This document shows positions 1 through 9,148 of a DNA stretch of 50,458 nt, piece by piece. A program made the translations under genes and the position numbers. The DNA lies in assembly GCA_019217005.1 (NCBI GenBank), contig JAHBNG010000112.1, forward strand, positions 1 through 50,458, given 5' to 3'. How positions within the stretch are numbered: the stretch's first letter is position 1; each line of letters starts with the position of its first letter. Source of the DNA: Chloroflexi bacterium TSY. GTDB taxonomy: Bacteria > Chloroflexota > Anaerolineae > Caldilineales > Caldilineaceae. The notes under the pieces are model-generated. The model searched no databases. It was not told where the DNA came from and saw nothing but the letters and a program-made list of their open reading frames with translations.

Positions 1-1509
1 TGGCTGACCAGCCACTGCAGCAAGTCCAACATCTGAGATCCACGTCACTTCAGTCGAGGTGTTGTCCAAACTTATCGCGGTACAGTCGTTCGCGGTCAGA
101 CCTTCAACTGCCGTTCCATCTTCGTGAAACACAGCCATCCGTAGGTCTCCATCAGGCGCGTTCACATTGACGAACAGGCGATCTCCTTTGAAAATGATGG
201 GTCGCGTGGTTAAGTCACCGCTGCCTGAGCTTGCTTCCATCCCAGCGAATCCATCACGACGGAGGGTTGCCAACCCCGTGCTGGCCCCAGCATACATGAC
301 TCGTCGCGACAAACCCGGACTTCCTGCTTCGGTCGGTCCAAGCTTAGGAGAAATGCCAGAGAAAGCGCCGAAGTAGATATAGATTTGATCGTGAACCACC
401 AGGCAGATTCCACCAGCAGCGTGCAAGTAAGCCCGATTCCAGTCGCCAATCCTGCGGCTTGAGGCTAAGAACGGTGTGCGATCTGGGCGGCTGAAGTGAA
501 AGCCATCGCGGCTGTACCCCACCTCCAGGTCCATGGTTTTGGGTACACCCTCCTTGGCACAGATGTCGTTCTCTGGGCCACGGAAGATAGCAAACATCCC
601 CAGCATTAGGCTTTCATAGGGTGTCACGTTGACGTCATAGAGGGCAACACGATGATTTGGACGAGCGGGATCGGGCAGATCGAACTGATCGACGCGTTGC
701 CAGAAGACTTCATCTGTATCCATATCCCATTGGGCACCGCTTAGAAAGTCATCCGACTCATGGTAATAACGTGCGCGGAGTCTAGTGGCCTGAGAGGCGC
801 GGCGGATGCTCATGCACCATTTTTGGCGGAAGGGGTTGTAGAAAAATGACGAGTTGTCGCCAACACGCGTCGTGATGACGGGATCACTCCAGTGAATGCC
901 ATCTGGTGAAACCTGCAACCAGCCTTCTTGAACTGTCTCTCGTGGATTCTGGATCCCCTCACTGTAGTGACGGTAATATTGGAACATTTTGAAGCGCTGG
1001 TCGGCATCGTTCGCGAAGTGATCGAGCCAGACCAGACAGCCATCTCGGTCAGATCCTTCCTGATTTGGCCAGGCGAGGTTTGTGCCCGGCACAACGTCGA
1101 GATTCGGGCGTTCCCAGTGGATACCGTCGCGGCTGGTCGCCAACGCAATACTGTGGAACCAGCCGGGCATATACCATAGCTTGAAGAGTTGATCCTGTGG
1201 GTCGTACCAGACGCCATCATTAAACGGAGCCGCCATGGGGCAATTTCCAAAGTCCATCTCCTCCTCAGTTTCAGGCATCAGCACCGGACTTTGTGGGTGG
1301 ATCTCAGGTTTGCCAAAGACGCGGGTCAAAGAGGTTGATTCGATCAGGAAATCGTCCACGAACAGTTGCCGCCCTACGTCAATGGGGATCACGGCGGGGG
1401 GATTTGCGAGATAGGGTACAGGAATCGGCGCTGGCGGATCTTCTGCTATGTTCCGCGGCGGCCAAGTCTCTGGCAGCACGATGCCGTTGTACAGCGTCTG
1501 ATTTGTCAT
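1..1509 (-). CDS. Beta-propeller glycoside-hydrolase-like protein (3' end outside window)
   Basis: An open frame runs from an ATG at 1509 to the left window edge without a stop, so about 503 residues are seen and the C-terminus is missing. The start is preceded by a GGAGAG ribosome site. Near residues 48-56 it reads LFVDDFLIE, typical of secreted or cytosolic GH32/GH43-like five-bladed propeller proteins. It has three blade-type motifs of the form S-x-D-G-x-H-W/F (ATSRDGIHWERP, VSPDGIHWSDP, YSRDGFHFSRP) and an early substrate-pocket-like stretch around FNDGVWYDPQ. No signal peptide is visible. The family acts on carbohydrates, but the substrate cannot be read from sequence. Fold call is fairly sure; enzymatic activity is inferred. 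Confidence 0.75.
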   Translation of the reverse strand, partial: MTNQTLYNGIVLPETWPPRNIAEDPPAPIPVPYLANPPAVIPIDVGRQLFVDDFLIESTSLTRVFGKPEIHPQSPVLMPETEEEMDFGNCPMAAPFNDGVWYDPQDQLFKLWYMPGWFHSIALATSRDGIHWERPNLDVVPGTNLAWPNQEGSDRDGCLVWLDHFANDADQRFKMFQYYRHYSEGIQNPRETVQEGWLQVSPDGIHWSDPVITTRVGDNSSFFYNPFRQKWCMSIRRASQATRLRARYYHESDDFLSGAQWDMDTDEVFWQRVDQFDLPDPARPNHRVALYDVNVTPYESLMLGMFAIFRGPENDICAKEGVPKTMDLEVGYSRDGFHFSRPDRTPFLASSRRIGDWNRAYLHAAGGICLVVHDQIYIYFGAFSGISPKLGPTEAGSPGLSRRVMYAGASTGLATLRRDGFAGMEASSGSGDLTTRPIIFKGDRLFVNVNAPDGDLRMAVFHEDGTAVEGLTANDCTAISLDNTSTEVTWISDVGLAAVAGQP

Positions 1510-1839
1510 TGACTGCTCTCCAGTTTGGGTAAATTACAGTGTCAATTCAGTATCGCTTCTTCTTTTTGCTCTAAACTTTGCTCTGTATGAAACCCTGAGT
1601 TTGGTTTCTCTGGTAGGATTTCGGGAAACTCCGCTTTTCATCATAACCGCGGTATATTCACAGATGATAGATTCGGGTGGTTGTGCTACCATTGACATAG
1701 GTAGGTTTCTGGTTTGTTACGATATTGATCATTTATATTTTGACATAACTTCGATCTACCTGCCTAATTCTGTCCCTTAATATATTGCAGATACACTCTC
1801 TCGCCCGAACATGTAGAGTGTGTGCAGGAAGGAGACACA
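1510..1839. promoter_or_regulatory. Divergent intergenic region between glycosidase-like gene and methyltransferase
   Basis: No convincing gene is seen in these 330 bases. They are AT-rich and lie between two divergently transcribed genes, so they should hold both promoters. An imperfect inverted repeat (TAGGTAGGT near 1699 and ACCTGCCTA near 1759) is a possible operator. No promoter box stands out clearly. Confidence 0.35.
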
Positions 1840-2655
1840 ATGTCATCGCAAATTCACCAAGGACAGATCGCAGGGACACGCTGGGATCCGAACCAATATG
1901 GAAAGTTCTCAGACCACCGATTGCGACCCGCGCTAGAGTTACTCGACCGCGTTCCCATCCAATCTCCGAATGTCATCTACGACCTTGGGTGTGGGTCAGG
2001 TCAGGTTACAAGGCTCATCTCTGAGCGGTGGCCCTCAGCAACGGTTTATGGGCTGGACAATTCGCAAGAGATGCTTGTACGAGCTGCTGCGAATCCCAAA
2101 AAGGTTCAGTGGATCGAGGCTGATATCGGCACTTGGTCGCCCGACGAGCCTCTCGATCTGATCTACTCAAACGCGACGCTGCATTGGGTAGCAGGGCATC
2201 AGGAGCTCTTCCCGCGGCTGGTTGGGTATTTGAGACCGGGAGGGTGTCTGGCGGTGCAGATGCCGCTTAGTTGGAATGCGCCTTCGCATCGTCTTATGCG
2301 GGAAACTTTGGCCAATGGGCGCTCTGATGGAAAAGCCCTCGGAACAGAAGAACTCAGGCAAGCCGTGGCTCGACAATGGGTTGCAGACACGGAAGTGTAC
2401 TACGATTTGTTGGCAAGTAGTAGCGGCCTCGATATCTGGGAAACTGAGTACTTGCAGATACTCGAAGGGGATAACCCTGTGCTCGAATGGGTGAAGGGAA
2501 CCGGGCTTCGGCCAATTCTGAACAGTCTCGGCGACAAAGAGCGAGAGTGCTTTCTCGTGGAATACGCACAGCGACTGCGCGCCGCATACCCCATTAGGGC
2601 CGACGGACGGACGCTCTACCCGTTTCGCCGTCTGTTCATTGTCGCAACTGTCTGA
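1840..2655 (+). CDS. tam: Trans-aconitate 2-methyltransferase-like SAM enzyme
   Basis: This is a 271-residue class I SAM-dependent methyltransferase. The ATG at 1840 is chosen over the in-frame ATG at 1822 because a strong GGAAGGAG site (1827-1834) lies just before it. Motif I is DLGCGSGQ, followed by the acidic ribose-binding region around YGLDNSQEM, and the motif IV region is SNATLHWV. The N-terminal WDPNQYGKF and the SNA-LHWV signature are typical of Tam, which methylates trans-aconitate, an inhibitor of the TCA cycle. It appears monocistronic; the next gene converges on it 55 bases downstream. Family assignment is strong; exact substrate is inferred. Confidence 0.8.
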   Translation: MSSQIHQGQIAGTRWDPNQYGKFSDHRLRPALELLDRVPIQSPNVIYDLGCGSGQVTRLISERWPSATVYGLDNSQEMLVRAAANPKKVQWIEADIGTWSPDEPLDLIYSNATLHWVAGHQELFPRLVGYLRPGGCLAVQMPLSWNAPSHRLMRETLANGRSDGKALGTEELRQAVARQWVADTEVYYDLLASSSGLDIWETEYLQILEGDNPVLEWVKGTGLRPILNSLGDKERECFLVEYAQRLRAAYPIRADGRTLYPFRRLFIVATV

Positions 2656-2710
2656 TGGGGAGGGGGTGTTCTGGAGGTGTCAGGATTCCACACCCGCAAA
2701 GCCCGACAGC

Positions 2711-4135
2711 TCACTGGGCTGGCCGCTGTGAATTGATGACGAAATCTGTACTTGTTAGATCCCTCTGATTCTCTTGCTCTCCAAATCCACTCAGGATGGT
2801 TTCCAGGGCAGGCAACATACTGCGTGCCTGCTTGAGCCGGATGACCCAATCCCACAATGGCTCAAACTTTTTCCAACCGCCCGCATAAGCCATATGCCTG
2901 ACCTGACCTTTCAGGCTCGCTTTTGCGCTGGCGCCGCGAGCGATATTGCGCCATGTATAAAAATCGTTGTATGATTGCCAATACCCTGCCTCCAGTGCTT
3001 CAGCAGAGAGTTTGGCTGGTTGATAGACGACGTGGCGAGTGTCGTAACGGTTCCAGTCTGAGTGAATTATGCGATCCTGGGCGCGCATTCGATCATAGAG
3101 CAACGTGCCAGGGTAGGGGGTCAGAATGTGAAAGGTTGCGGTCTCAATACCATGCTGAATGGCCCATTCCACAGTTCGCTCAAAGACACTTTCGTCGTCA
3201 TCATCCATACCAAAGACAAAGCTACCGTTGATCATCACGCCATTATCGTGTAGTCGTTTAATGGCAGCCCCATAATCCTTATTCAGATTTTGGTACTTCT
3301 GTTGTGCATGTAGATTTGTTTCGCTCAGCGTTTCAAACCCAACAAATAAACTGCGCAGACCGCTTTCGACCGCTTTTTCTAATAACCCTGGACGCAACAC
3401 CGATTGAACAGTCCCAGCCGCCTGCCACAAGCGACCCATGCCGCGCATCCCATTAAAAAGAGCGTTTGCAAAGGGATGATTGCCAAAGAGGTGGTCATCC
3501 AAAAAGTAGAGGTGACGTCCTGGAAGTCGATCGATTTCCGCAAGCGCATCATCCACTGATTGGGTGTAAAACCCTTTGCCACCTTGAAAAAACGCTTCTT
3601 TGTAACAGAAGTCACATTTATAAGGGCAGCCTCTCGAGACGACGATCGAATTGGGGACCAAATAGAGGTGGCTTTTGATCAGATCGCGACGGATTTGGGG
3701 CAGTCCGACCAGCGTGCGCACCTGAGAACGGTAGACCGGTTGGGGTTGACCACGCCGATAATCTTCTAGGAATTGGGGCCAGATATCTTCCCCTGGACCT
3801 AAAAAGATTGAATCTGCATGACGGGCCGCTTCGGCTGGTAAAGAAGTTACATGTAGACCGCCTAATGCGACGTAAGCACCTTTGGCCCGATAGTGATCCG
3901 CTATTTCGTATGCTCGATAGGCAGAGGTAATGTAGACTTGGATCACCACTAAATCCGGCTCATCCGAGAGCGTCAACTCCTCGACATGCTCATCTTGAAC
4001 GTCCACTTCATCATTCAGATCCAGATACCCAGCTAGTGTTGCTAAGCCCAGGGGCGGGAAAAGCGAATATTTAATCGGACGAAAGAACGGGCTCTTTGCT
4101 TCCGTCAGGGCGGGGAGAATCATTTTTACTTTCAA
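2711..4135 (-). CDS. B12-binding domain radical SAM protein
   Basis: 474 residues. Residues about 1-130 form a cobalamin-binding-like Rossmann domain (PPLGLATLAGYL, VVIQVYITSAY, LGGLHVTSLP, GPGEDIWPQF). A radical-SAM barrel follows, with the cluster motif C170-x3-C174-x2-C177 in SRGCPYKCDFC, then a C-terminal extension. Such enzymes use a 5'-deoxyadenosyl radical, often with cobalamin, for methylation or rearrangement; the substrate is unknown. The start is a TTG at 4135, preferred over the ATG at 4123 because AGGAG lies 8 bases before the TTG and 20 before the ATG. The gene stands alone and converges on the methyltransferase. The N-terminal domain has no DxHxxG motif that I can see, so cobalamin binding may be base-off, atypical or lost. 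Confidence 0.82.
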   Translation of the reverse strand: MKVKMILPALTEAKSPFFRPIKYSLFPPLGLATLAGYLDLNDEVDVQDEHVEELTLSDEPDLVVIQVYITSAYRAYEIADHYRAKGAYVALGGLHVTSLPAEAARHADSIFLGPGEDIWPQFLEDYRRGQPQPVYRSQVRTLVGLPQIRRDLIKSHLYLVPNSIVVSRGCPYKCDFCYKEAFFQGGKGFYTQSVDDALAEIDRLPGRHLYFLDDHLFGNHPFANALFNGMRGMGRLWQAAGTVQSVLRPGLLEKAVESGLRSLFVGFETLSETNLHAQQKYQNLNKDYGAAIKRLHDNGVMINGSFVFGMDDDDESVFERTVEWAIQHGIETATFHILTPYPGTLLYDRMRAQDRIIHSDWNRYDTRHVVYQPAKLSAEALEAGYWQSYNDFYTWRNIARGASAKASLKGQVRHMAYAGGWKKFEPLWDWVIRLKQARSMLPALETILSGFGEQENQRDLTSTDFVINSQRPAQ

Positions 4136-4313
4136 GAGATATGCTCCTATGTCATAAATCTGTCATTGAATCAGATTATTCGCACAAGAAAGCATATCAA
4201 TACCCTAAAGGGAAGACAATAGCCTAAATGCTGAAATCAGGACACACAAGTGCTTGACCAGGCTACCTGAGGTTGCTGGTGTACATGAGTTCAATGTTGC
4301 CGTGTATTGGTAT

Positions 4314-5237
4314 TCAGTTAACCTGTTGACGGGCAAAACTATCAGCCAGAAATGAAAAGCCGTTCCCGCCCAGTTCATCCAACATGCAGAAGAGACTATG
4401 AGGACAAGGTGAATCAGAATAGGTAAACGCCCGCCCCGTGCTTTCTAGATGAGGGCGAAAGCGACTGGCGAAATCCCTCGTCGCCACCATTTCGCCAACC
4501 ACCATAAAGACATCTAGAGCAATGTTCCCTGAATCTTTGGTTAGTTCGTACGGAGACCACTGGCTAAAGTAATCTTCTGTCTTGAACATCTTTGATGCGA
4601 TGCTCGAGCGGTTTGTTGAAAGCGTTTGCCAGTCATGCAGAGCGCCGTCCCAAATGATGATGCCACTGAACAACTCCGGATAACGGAATCCATTGGTGAC
4701 TGCGCCAAAACCACCCATGGAGAAACCTTGTAACGCTCGACCGCTGCGTTCTGGAATGGTTCGATAGGTGGCATCGATATGGGGGATGAGATCTTGTGCA
4801 AAAGCTGTCGAAACAGGATACTGACCGTCAAAACTGTCAGACCACATCGAGTCACCTTCTGGATCGACAAGACAGACGACAATCATTGGTTCAATTATCT
4901 CAACGGCAACAGCTTTTTCCATCGCGGCCCCAATCGCCTCGCAATCATACCCTGCCCACGACTCCCGTACATAGGCCCCATGCAAGTGATAAAGCGTTCG
5001 ATAGCGTTGGTCGCCAGATTCATATCCTGCTGGCAAATAGACAAAATAGGGCTGCTCACCAGTGGCACTCCCAGCAAAGCGTATCCTTTGAACCGTTCCC
5101 TCCATTGGAATTGATGGTTGCGCGATATACGGCCAGACAAGCCGAATAGGAAGCTGCTCCCAGAAGAACCAGATGCCTACAGCAGCGACCACGACGATAA
5201 TACCGAGTGAACCGAGTATTCTTGCTAAAGTTAACAT
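4314..5237 (-). CDS. Membrane-anchored esterase (esterase D / putative esterase family)
   Basis: 307 residues from the ATG at 5237, which follows a textbook GGAGGT site; a longer in-frame start at 5366 lacks one. Residues about 8-27 form a single hydrophobic anchor, so the enzyme should sit outside the membrane. The alpha/beta-hydrolase nucleophile elbow is GFSMGG with Ser173, the oxyanion region is YHLHGAY, and a likely catalytic His is in SPCPHSLF near the C-terminus. The family hydrolyses simple or acylated carbohydrate esters; the substrate is unknown. The upstream region carries repeated GATGTCC boxes and a palindrome that may control it. Confidence 0.78.
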   Translation of the reverse strand: MLTLARILGSLGIIVVVAAVGIWFFWEQLPIRLVWPYIAQPSIPMEGTVQRIRFAGSATGEQPYFVYLPAGYESGDQRYRTLYHLHGAYVRESWAGYDCEAIGAAMEKAVAVEIIEPMIVVCLVDPEGDSMWSDSFDGQYPVSTAFAQDLIPHIDATYRTIPERSGRALQGFSMGGFGAVTNGFRYPELFSGIIIWDGALHDWQTLSTNRSSIASKMFKTEDYFSQWSPYELTKDSGNIALDVFMVVGEMVATRDFASRFRPHLESTGRAFTYSDSPCPHSLFCMLDELGGNGFSFLADSFARQQVN

Positions 5238-5250
5238 ATCACCTCCGAGT

Positions 5251-5316
5251 GATGTCCGTTGATTCAAAACTCTTCGATGATGTCCGTCTATCTTGGAAGT
5301 AGGGGGGACGTCATCC
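5251..5316. promoter_or_regulatory. GATGTCC boxes at 28-base spacing upstream of esterase
   Basis: GATGTCC occurs at 5251 and 5279, and a related box on the other strand (GACGTCATCC) starts at 5307. All three lie exactly 28 bases apart. The last box is part of a near-palindrome (GGGGACGTCATCCCC). Regular spacing just upstream of a start codon suggests binding of a multimeric regulator. Similar GATG-A/T-C boxes lie upstream of the cupin-SRPBCC gene near 33.5 kb. Function is inferred. Confidence 0.4.
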
Positions 5317-5443
5317 CCAAAATTGGGGTAATGTGGGGAAAATTTAGGAGCTGCGAAGGGCAACAAAAAAGGGATGGAGTTGCGTTATTCTACGCACTTT
5401 CCTCAAGTCCATATACAGTACCATAGCCGAAATGAACAATCGG

Positions 5444-5490
5444 TTGCGTCGCAAAATTTGCGACGCAACCCTGCGATGTATTTGCGACGC
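5444..5490. promoter_or_regulatory. Perfect 12-base palindromic operator with a third half-site
   Basis: TTGCGTCGCAAA at 5444-5455 and its exact reverse complement at 5457-5468 are separated by one base. A third half-site, TTTGCGACGC, lies at 5481-5490. This is the form of a dimeric repressor operator (for example TetR- or GntR-type) with an extra half-site. It lies between the divergent esterase gene and the small ORF at 5605, and either could be the target. Confidence 0.55.
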
Positions 5491-5604
5491 TTCATGAATA
5501 TTCTATTGGTAGCTCTCCATCACAAGGTGGCACGGCACATATATATTATTACACAATGCGTAATACGAAACCAATGGTTCAATCAAGTTCAGGAGAAAAA
5601 CCAC

Positions 5605-5832
5605 ATGTTTTTTCTACAACATCATCATATTCCAACAATTCGTCAGCAAGATTTTCTCCAGGAGGGCAGGAAAAATCGCCACACTGATCAACGTGAGGGG
5701 TTCTTCATCCAGCGGCTCGTGACGGTCATTTACCGTCGTGTCATCTCTCGGCTGGGACGTTCAACAACGGCAGCCGTGGACAGCGAATCGTCCGTGAGAC
5801 AGACTACTCCACAGAGGAAGCTTGTCTCGTGA
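5605..5832 (+). CDS. Small basic hypothetical protein
   Basis: A 75-residue frame starting at an ATG preceded by AGGAG with 9-base spacing. The product is basic and polar, begins with MFFLQHHH, and has one mildly hydrophobic stretch (RLVTVIYRRVI). No family is recognised. The frame is open much further upstream, to 5374, but the ribosome site supports only the short form. The palindromic operator lies about 115 bases upstream. It could be a real regulated peptide or a chance ORF. Confidence 0.3.
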   Translation: MFFLQHHHIPTIRQQDFLQEGRKNRHTDQREGFFIQRLVTVIYRRVISRLGRSTTAAVDSESSVRQTTPQRKLVS

Positions 5833-5863
5833 GCATGTATGAATTTGACTACATGCTAAGTGT

Positions 5864-6502
5864 TCAATCCGAAAAATCCGATGCTTGGACTGTTCGGCCC
5901 GTGACATGATTGTACGATTCGACAATCAGCTGAAAGATCACGTCCAATTCGGCCATAGATTGGGGCGTAAAAAGCATCACAAACCCTTCCCAGCCATCCC
6001 GCTGATCCGCCCACGGGTGTCGCTCGGCCCAACCCTTTTCGACTGCTTCCAACGCGCGTTCGTAGGGCAAAGGGGCGTGCAGACTGCCATCGGGGTGAAT
6101 GTGGGCAAATTCGCGGCCAGAAACAATGACTTCCGCATGCGCCAGGGGAACCCCATCGCTTAACCACATCCCCTGAGCCCCCGGCAAGGAGACAATGGTT
6201 GGACGGTTTTCAACATCTGGTAAGGCAAAGGCAAGTCGGTGAAGTTCGTCGTTGACGGCCGGCACTGGCTCCACCCCAATCTGTACATGCGGCACGGTAC
6301 CACTTGTCTGCGTACGCGGGCCAGATCGTTCGGGCAGCGGAGCAAAAACCGATTCGGGGACAGACGTCGGTTCAGTCATCGTTGGTTGGACCGCAGATGT
6401 AGGTTTATTGTCTTCTTTTACAGTTTGTAGGGTCTGGCATGCGGAGAGCATACCAAGGACGTAAATAGCGACAATCAAGAGGCTCGAGCTTTTCCAATTC
6501 AT
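5864..6502 (-). CDS. Lipoprotein with luciferase-like DUF5519 domain
   Basis: 212 residues. A lipoprotein signal peptide (residues 1-22) ends in a lipobox, LSAC, so the protein should be lipid-anchored outside the cytoplasm. A Pro/Thr-rich linker follows to about residue 70. The C-terminal part matches the DUF5519 pattern: a metal-site-like EFAHIHPDGSLH block, then GWAERHPWADQRDGWEGF, then a conserved hydrophobic C-terminal helix. Function of the family is unknown; the domain usually occurs without a signal peptide. A GGAG ribosome site precedes the start. It is transcribed alone, opposite to the 75-residue ORF. Confidence 0.65.
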   Translation of the reverse strand: MNWKSSSLLIVAIYVLGMLSACQTLQTVKEDNKPTSAVQPTMTEPTSVPESVFAPLPERSGPRTQTSGTVPHVQIGVEPVPAVNDELHRLAFALPDVENRPTIVSLPGAQGMWLSDGVPLAHAEVIVSGREFAHIHPDGSLHAPLPYERALEAVEKGWAERHPWADQRDGWEGFVMLFTPQSMAELDVIFQLIVESYNHVTGRTVQASDFSD

Positions 6503-6539
6503 TTTAGTGGTTTCTCCATCTGCCAGTGCTCCTTTTACT

Positions 6540-6761
6540 CAGTAGACCGCAACGCGGAGGTAGCATTCTCTAATGCGAACGGGACCGGCGTTAGAGATTA
6601 CACGCAGTAGGATTTCTCAGAGGTAGAGCGTTCAAATGGCGAAAAAAGACGCAGTAGAGAATCTCGGACCATTTGGCACGCTCGAGTCTGTTTTGACTGA
6701 GAAGTGCAGGATTATGTCTACTGCGTGTAATAGAGAACGCCTTCTCCACTGCGGTCTACCG
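6540..6761. repeat. MITE-like inverted-repeat element, about 222 bp
   Basis: The ends match as CAGTAGACCGCA on the left and the complement of CGGTAGACCGCA on the right (one mismatch). Inside, a perfect 14-base inverted repeat pairs ATTACACGCAGTAG (6597-6610) with 6718-6731, and further subterminal blocks also pair. No coding capacity is seen. It fills the gap between two convergent-side lipoprotein genes. Target duplication is unclear; TACT may flank it. Confidence 0.5.
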
Positions 6762-6804
6762 ATACTCAATTCAACATGAGATCCGGAGTTTTTGCAGGGT
6801 TTGG

Positions 6805-6836
6805 GGATAAGGGATTGAGATACCAGTCCCTTATCC
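6805..6836 (-). terminator. Hairpin downstream of metallo-hydrolase gene
   Basis: GGATAAGGGA and its exact complement TCCCTTATCC form a 10-base stem with a 12-base loop. It lies 54 bases beyond the stop codon of the minus-strand gene at 6890-7819. No T-run follows, so it may be a weak or Rho-assisted terminator. Confidence 0.4.
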
Positions 6837-6889
6837 CTTATCGTTAGTCCCCAATCCCACAACTTCGGTTTTCCAATCGATTTTGTTCC

Positions 6890-7819
6890 TTAATGTCCCA
6901 TCCACATTTCCAACATGACGCGCCAGGCATTCATGCTCAGCCAGTCGTCATACCCCGCCCACTCTTGATATTTGGGTAGCTCAATCGTTTCGACAATCGC
7001 AAATGGACTTTCACCCGCCTGCATTCTCGCAAGCAATTCGGCCCGCAAATCTTCCAAGAATTCCCGCTGCTCCGTCACAGATGACCGCGGCCCGAACGCT
7101 GCGTTATGGGAAAACATCACGGTCTCAAACTCAAGTTCTTCCATCGCATTGAGTGTGGCAATCCAGCCGCGTGGCGAGAAGTCCGGCAGGTACGCAAAGC
7201 CAACTCGCTTCGGCACCACGAGATCTACGGTAAAAATGGTCTGTTCCTCCGGGAAACGGAAGACAGTCATCCCCTCACCATGACTTGGTCCAAAATGATA
7301 CAGCTCCACTGTTCTGCCCCCAAGCACAACATCATGTCGTTCCCCGTCCCAAGTCTCGTCGGGAATCAAAACGGAGGGGTTAGGCGTAGGATGATTCACC
7401 AACCACTCATGGACGTCGATATGGCTCAGGACTGTCGCGCCAACATTTTTGAAGACTTGGCCACCAGCGATATGATCCCAATGGTTATGGCTATAAATCA
7501 GATATCGAATCGGCTGGTCGGTGACTTCCTGAATCGCCGCTAGCATAAGAGCAGCAAAATTCGGATTGACAGAATCCATGACGATCACGCCTTCATCTGT
7601 CACCATAAATGCCCCAAATACCCCACCATTGCCGAAGCTATAGATCCCATCGGCGACTTCAATTGCTTCAAAGGTTGGTTGGAAAGCACCTTCATCACTT
7701 GCCTCTGCTTCCGTTTGGATTAGTTGGATGACCAACTGTCCATTCTCGTTGACGGCGCAGGCTGTCAGGAGCATCATAAACACTAAGCATAAGCTAAACT
7801 GTAGGTAACTTTTCTTCAT
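6890..7819 (-). CDS. Metallo-beta-lactamase-fold lipoprotein hydrolase
   Basis: 309 residues from the ATG at 7819, which follows AAGGAGA; an upstream in-frame ATG lacks a good site. Residues 1-20 are a lipoprotein signal with lipobox LTAC, so the enzyme is probably surface-anchored. The zinc motif H-x-H-x-D-H is present as SHNHWDH, with later ligands in FGPSHGEG, VDLVV and FSHNAAFG. This is the MBL subgroup that includes SoxH-like and lactonase-like hydrolases; no beta-lactam activity should be assumed. It is divergent from the AraC gene at 8100, and a 10-base inverted repeat lies between them. Confidence 0.8.
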   Translation of the reverse strand: MKKSYLQFSLCLVFMMLLTACAVNENGQLVIQLIQTEAEASDEGAFQPTFEAIEVADGIYSFGNGGVFGAFMVTDEGVIVMDSVNPNFAALMLAAIQEVTDQPIRYLIYSHNHWDHIAGGQVFKNVGATVLSHIDVHEWLVNHPTPNPSVLIPDETWDGERHDVVLGGRTVELYHFGPSHGEGMTVFRFPEEQTIFTVDLVVPKRVGFAYLPDFSPRGWIATLNAMEELEFETVMFSHNAAFGPRSSVTEQREFLEDLRAELLARMQAGESPFAIVETIELPKYQEWAGYDDWLSMNAWRVMLEMWMGH

Positions 7820-7976
7820 CTGATTTCTCCTTATATTCAGAACTTGCATACGCATACTTTCTTGCCCTTATCGACTAGATTTTTACTCCTGTTTATCATC
7901 TACTTGTCACTAAAGTATCTCCTTAGAATTAGAATTATCCATTTTGCAATGATACAATTTACGTAGAATATTCCCG

Positions 7977-8012
7977 ATACTCTTTTGACCGCTGTGACCA
8001 TAAAAAGAGTAT
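7977..8012. promoter_or_regulatory. Inverted repeat in the MBL/araC divergent promoter region
   Basis: ATACTCTTTT (7977-7986) and AAAAGAGTAT (8003-8012) form perfect 10-base arms with a 16-base spacer, 88 bases upstream of the AraC start. The layout suits an autoregulatory AraC-type or other dimer site acting on both divergent genes. Inferred only. Confidence 0.4.
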
Positions 8013-8099
8013 AGAGTACAGGAGGCACAAGGAGAAGGGATTTTACACGATGAATATGGTACTTTTTTGGGATATCAATAGAAGCGGGGAGATAAATGT

Positions 8100-9032
8100 A
8101 TGACTTCTACAGTAAGTACTGCTAGCCTTAGGCAGGACATCCCTCTGCACACATTTCGGTCTGGATTGCAGAAGTTCCGCGCAGACATCCCCTTTGTGCA
8201 TCTGAACTTTGCGACTGCCGGCGCGTTGGCGCAAGTGACATATCCACACCGCCACAACTTCTACGAAATCTTGTACATAACAGGCGGCGAGGGAACCCAC
8301 TTTATCGACTTCAACGCCTATCCCATTGTGGCAGGTACTGTATACTTTATCTCGCCTGGACAGGTTCATTATTGGAATACATCTGTGCCAATAGAGGGAG
8401 AAATTATTCTCTTTACCGAAGAATTCCTCTTGTTAGCACCATCGGACTACATGGCGCTGCACGAATTTTCCTTTTTCCATTCTATCGAGGATACGCCCGC
8501 GTTGACGTTGAGTGTCGAAGAACGTAAACTGGCGGAATCACTGATTCAGTCAATTGCTGATGAATATCAAGCAGGCAAATTCAGGAGTGGCTCAGTTTTG
8601 CGCGCCTACTTGCACATTTTGCTTGTAGAAATGCAGCGTATTTGTGTCGCACGTGAAGAAGATGCTCACTCTGTCAACGAAATTGATGGTGCCATTCCCA
8701 ACCTTGTGCGCCACTTCAAACAGCTCGTGGCCCAACAGTTTACGACCGAACAATCTGTCCAAGCGTATGCCGACCAACTGGGCGTCACCATCAGTCACTT
8801 GAACAACATAGTCAAGGCAGTGACGGGGCAAACGCCGGGGCAGCTTATCCGCCAAGAGGTTGTGCTGGAAGCGAAACGCCTCTTTACCCACACGGACTTG
8901 ACAAGCACAGAGATTGGCTATCGTCTCTCCTTTGACGATCCATCTTACTTTGGCCGCTTCTTTAAGCGCGAGACGGCCATGAGCACGACACAATTTCGGG
9001 AAAGTATTGCCGAGAGCTATCAGCGTACATGA
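8100..9032 (+). CDS. AraC family transcriptional regulator with cupin sensor domain
   Basis: 310 residues, start supported by GGGGAG eight bases upstream. The N-terminal half is a cupin effector domain (PHRHNFYEILYITGG, then FISPGQVHYW). The C-terminal ~100 residues contain two helix-turn-helix units: AYADQLGVTISHLNNIVKAV and STEIGYRLSFDDPSYFGRFF. Regulators of this type usually sense a small ligand and activate a neighbouring gene; the divergent metallo-hydrolase lipoprotein is the natural candidate. It differs clearly from the other three AraC sequences in this window. Confidence 0.85.
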   Translation: MTSTVSTASLRQDIPLHTFRSGLQKFRADIPFVHLNFATAGALAQVTYPHRHNFYEILYITGGEGTHFIDFNAYPIVAGTVYFISPGQVHYWNTSVPIEGEIILFTEEFLLLAPSDYMALHEFSFFHSIEDTPALTLSVEERKLAESLIQSIADEYQAGKFRSGSVLRAYLHILLVEMQRICVAREEDAHSVNEIDGAIPNLVRHFKQLVAQQFTTEQSVQAYADQLGVTISHLNNIVKAVTGQTPGQLIRQEVVLEAKRLFTHTDLTSTEIGYRLSFDDPSYFGRFFKRETAMSTTQFRESIAESYQRT

Positions 9033-9148
9033 CCGCCATACTTCTCATGCGAGCAGTACTGCCTGGTTCTGGCGCAATCAAAGTAGGTTATGGGTCCAGG
9101 TCCTGTAATTAATGTACTTTCTACCGTAACGAGCCATGTATTATTTAC

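Noticed and set aside
5374..5604. In-frame upstream extension of the 75-residue ORF (full 152 residues)
   Set aside because: It overlaps the palindromic operator and has no ribosome site; composition is not protein-like, whereas the ATG at 5605 has AGGAG.
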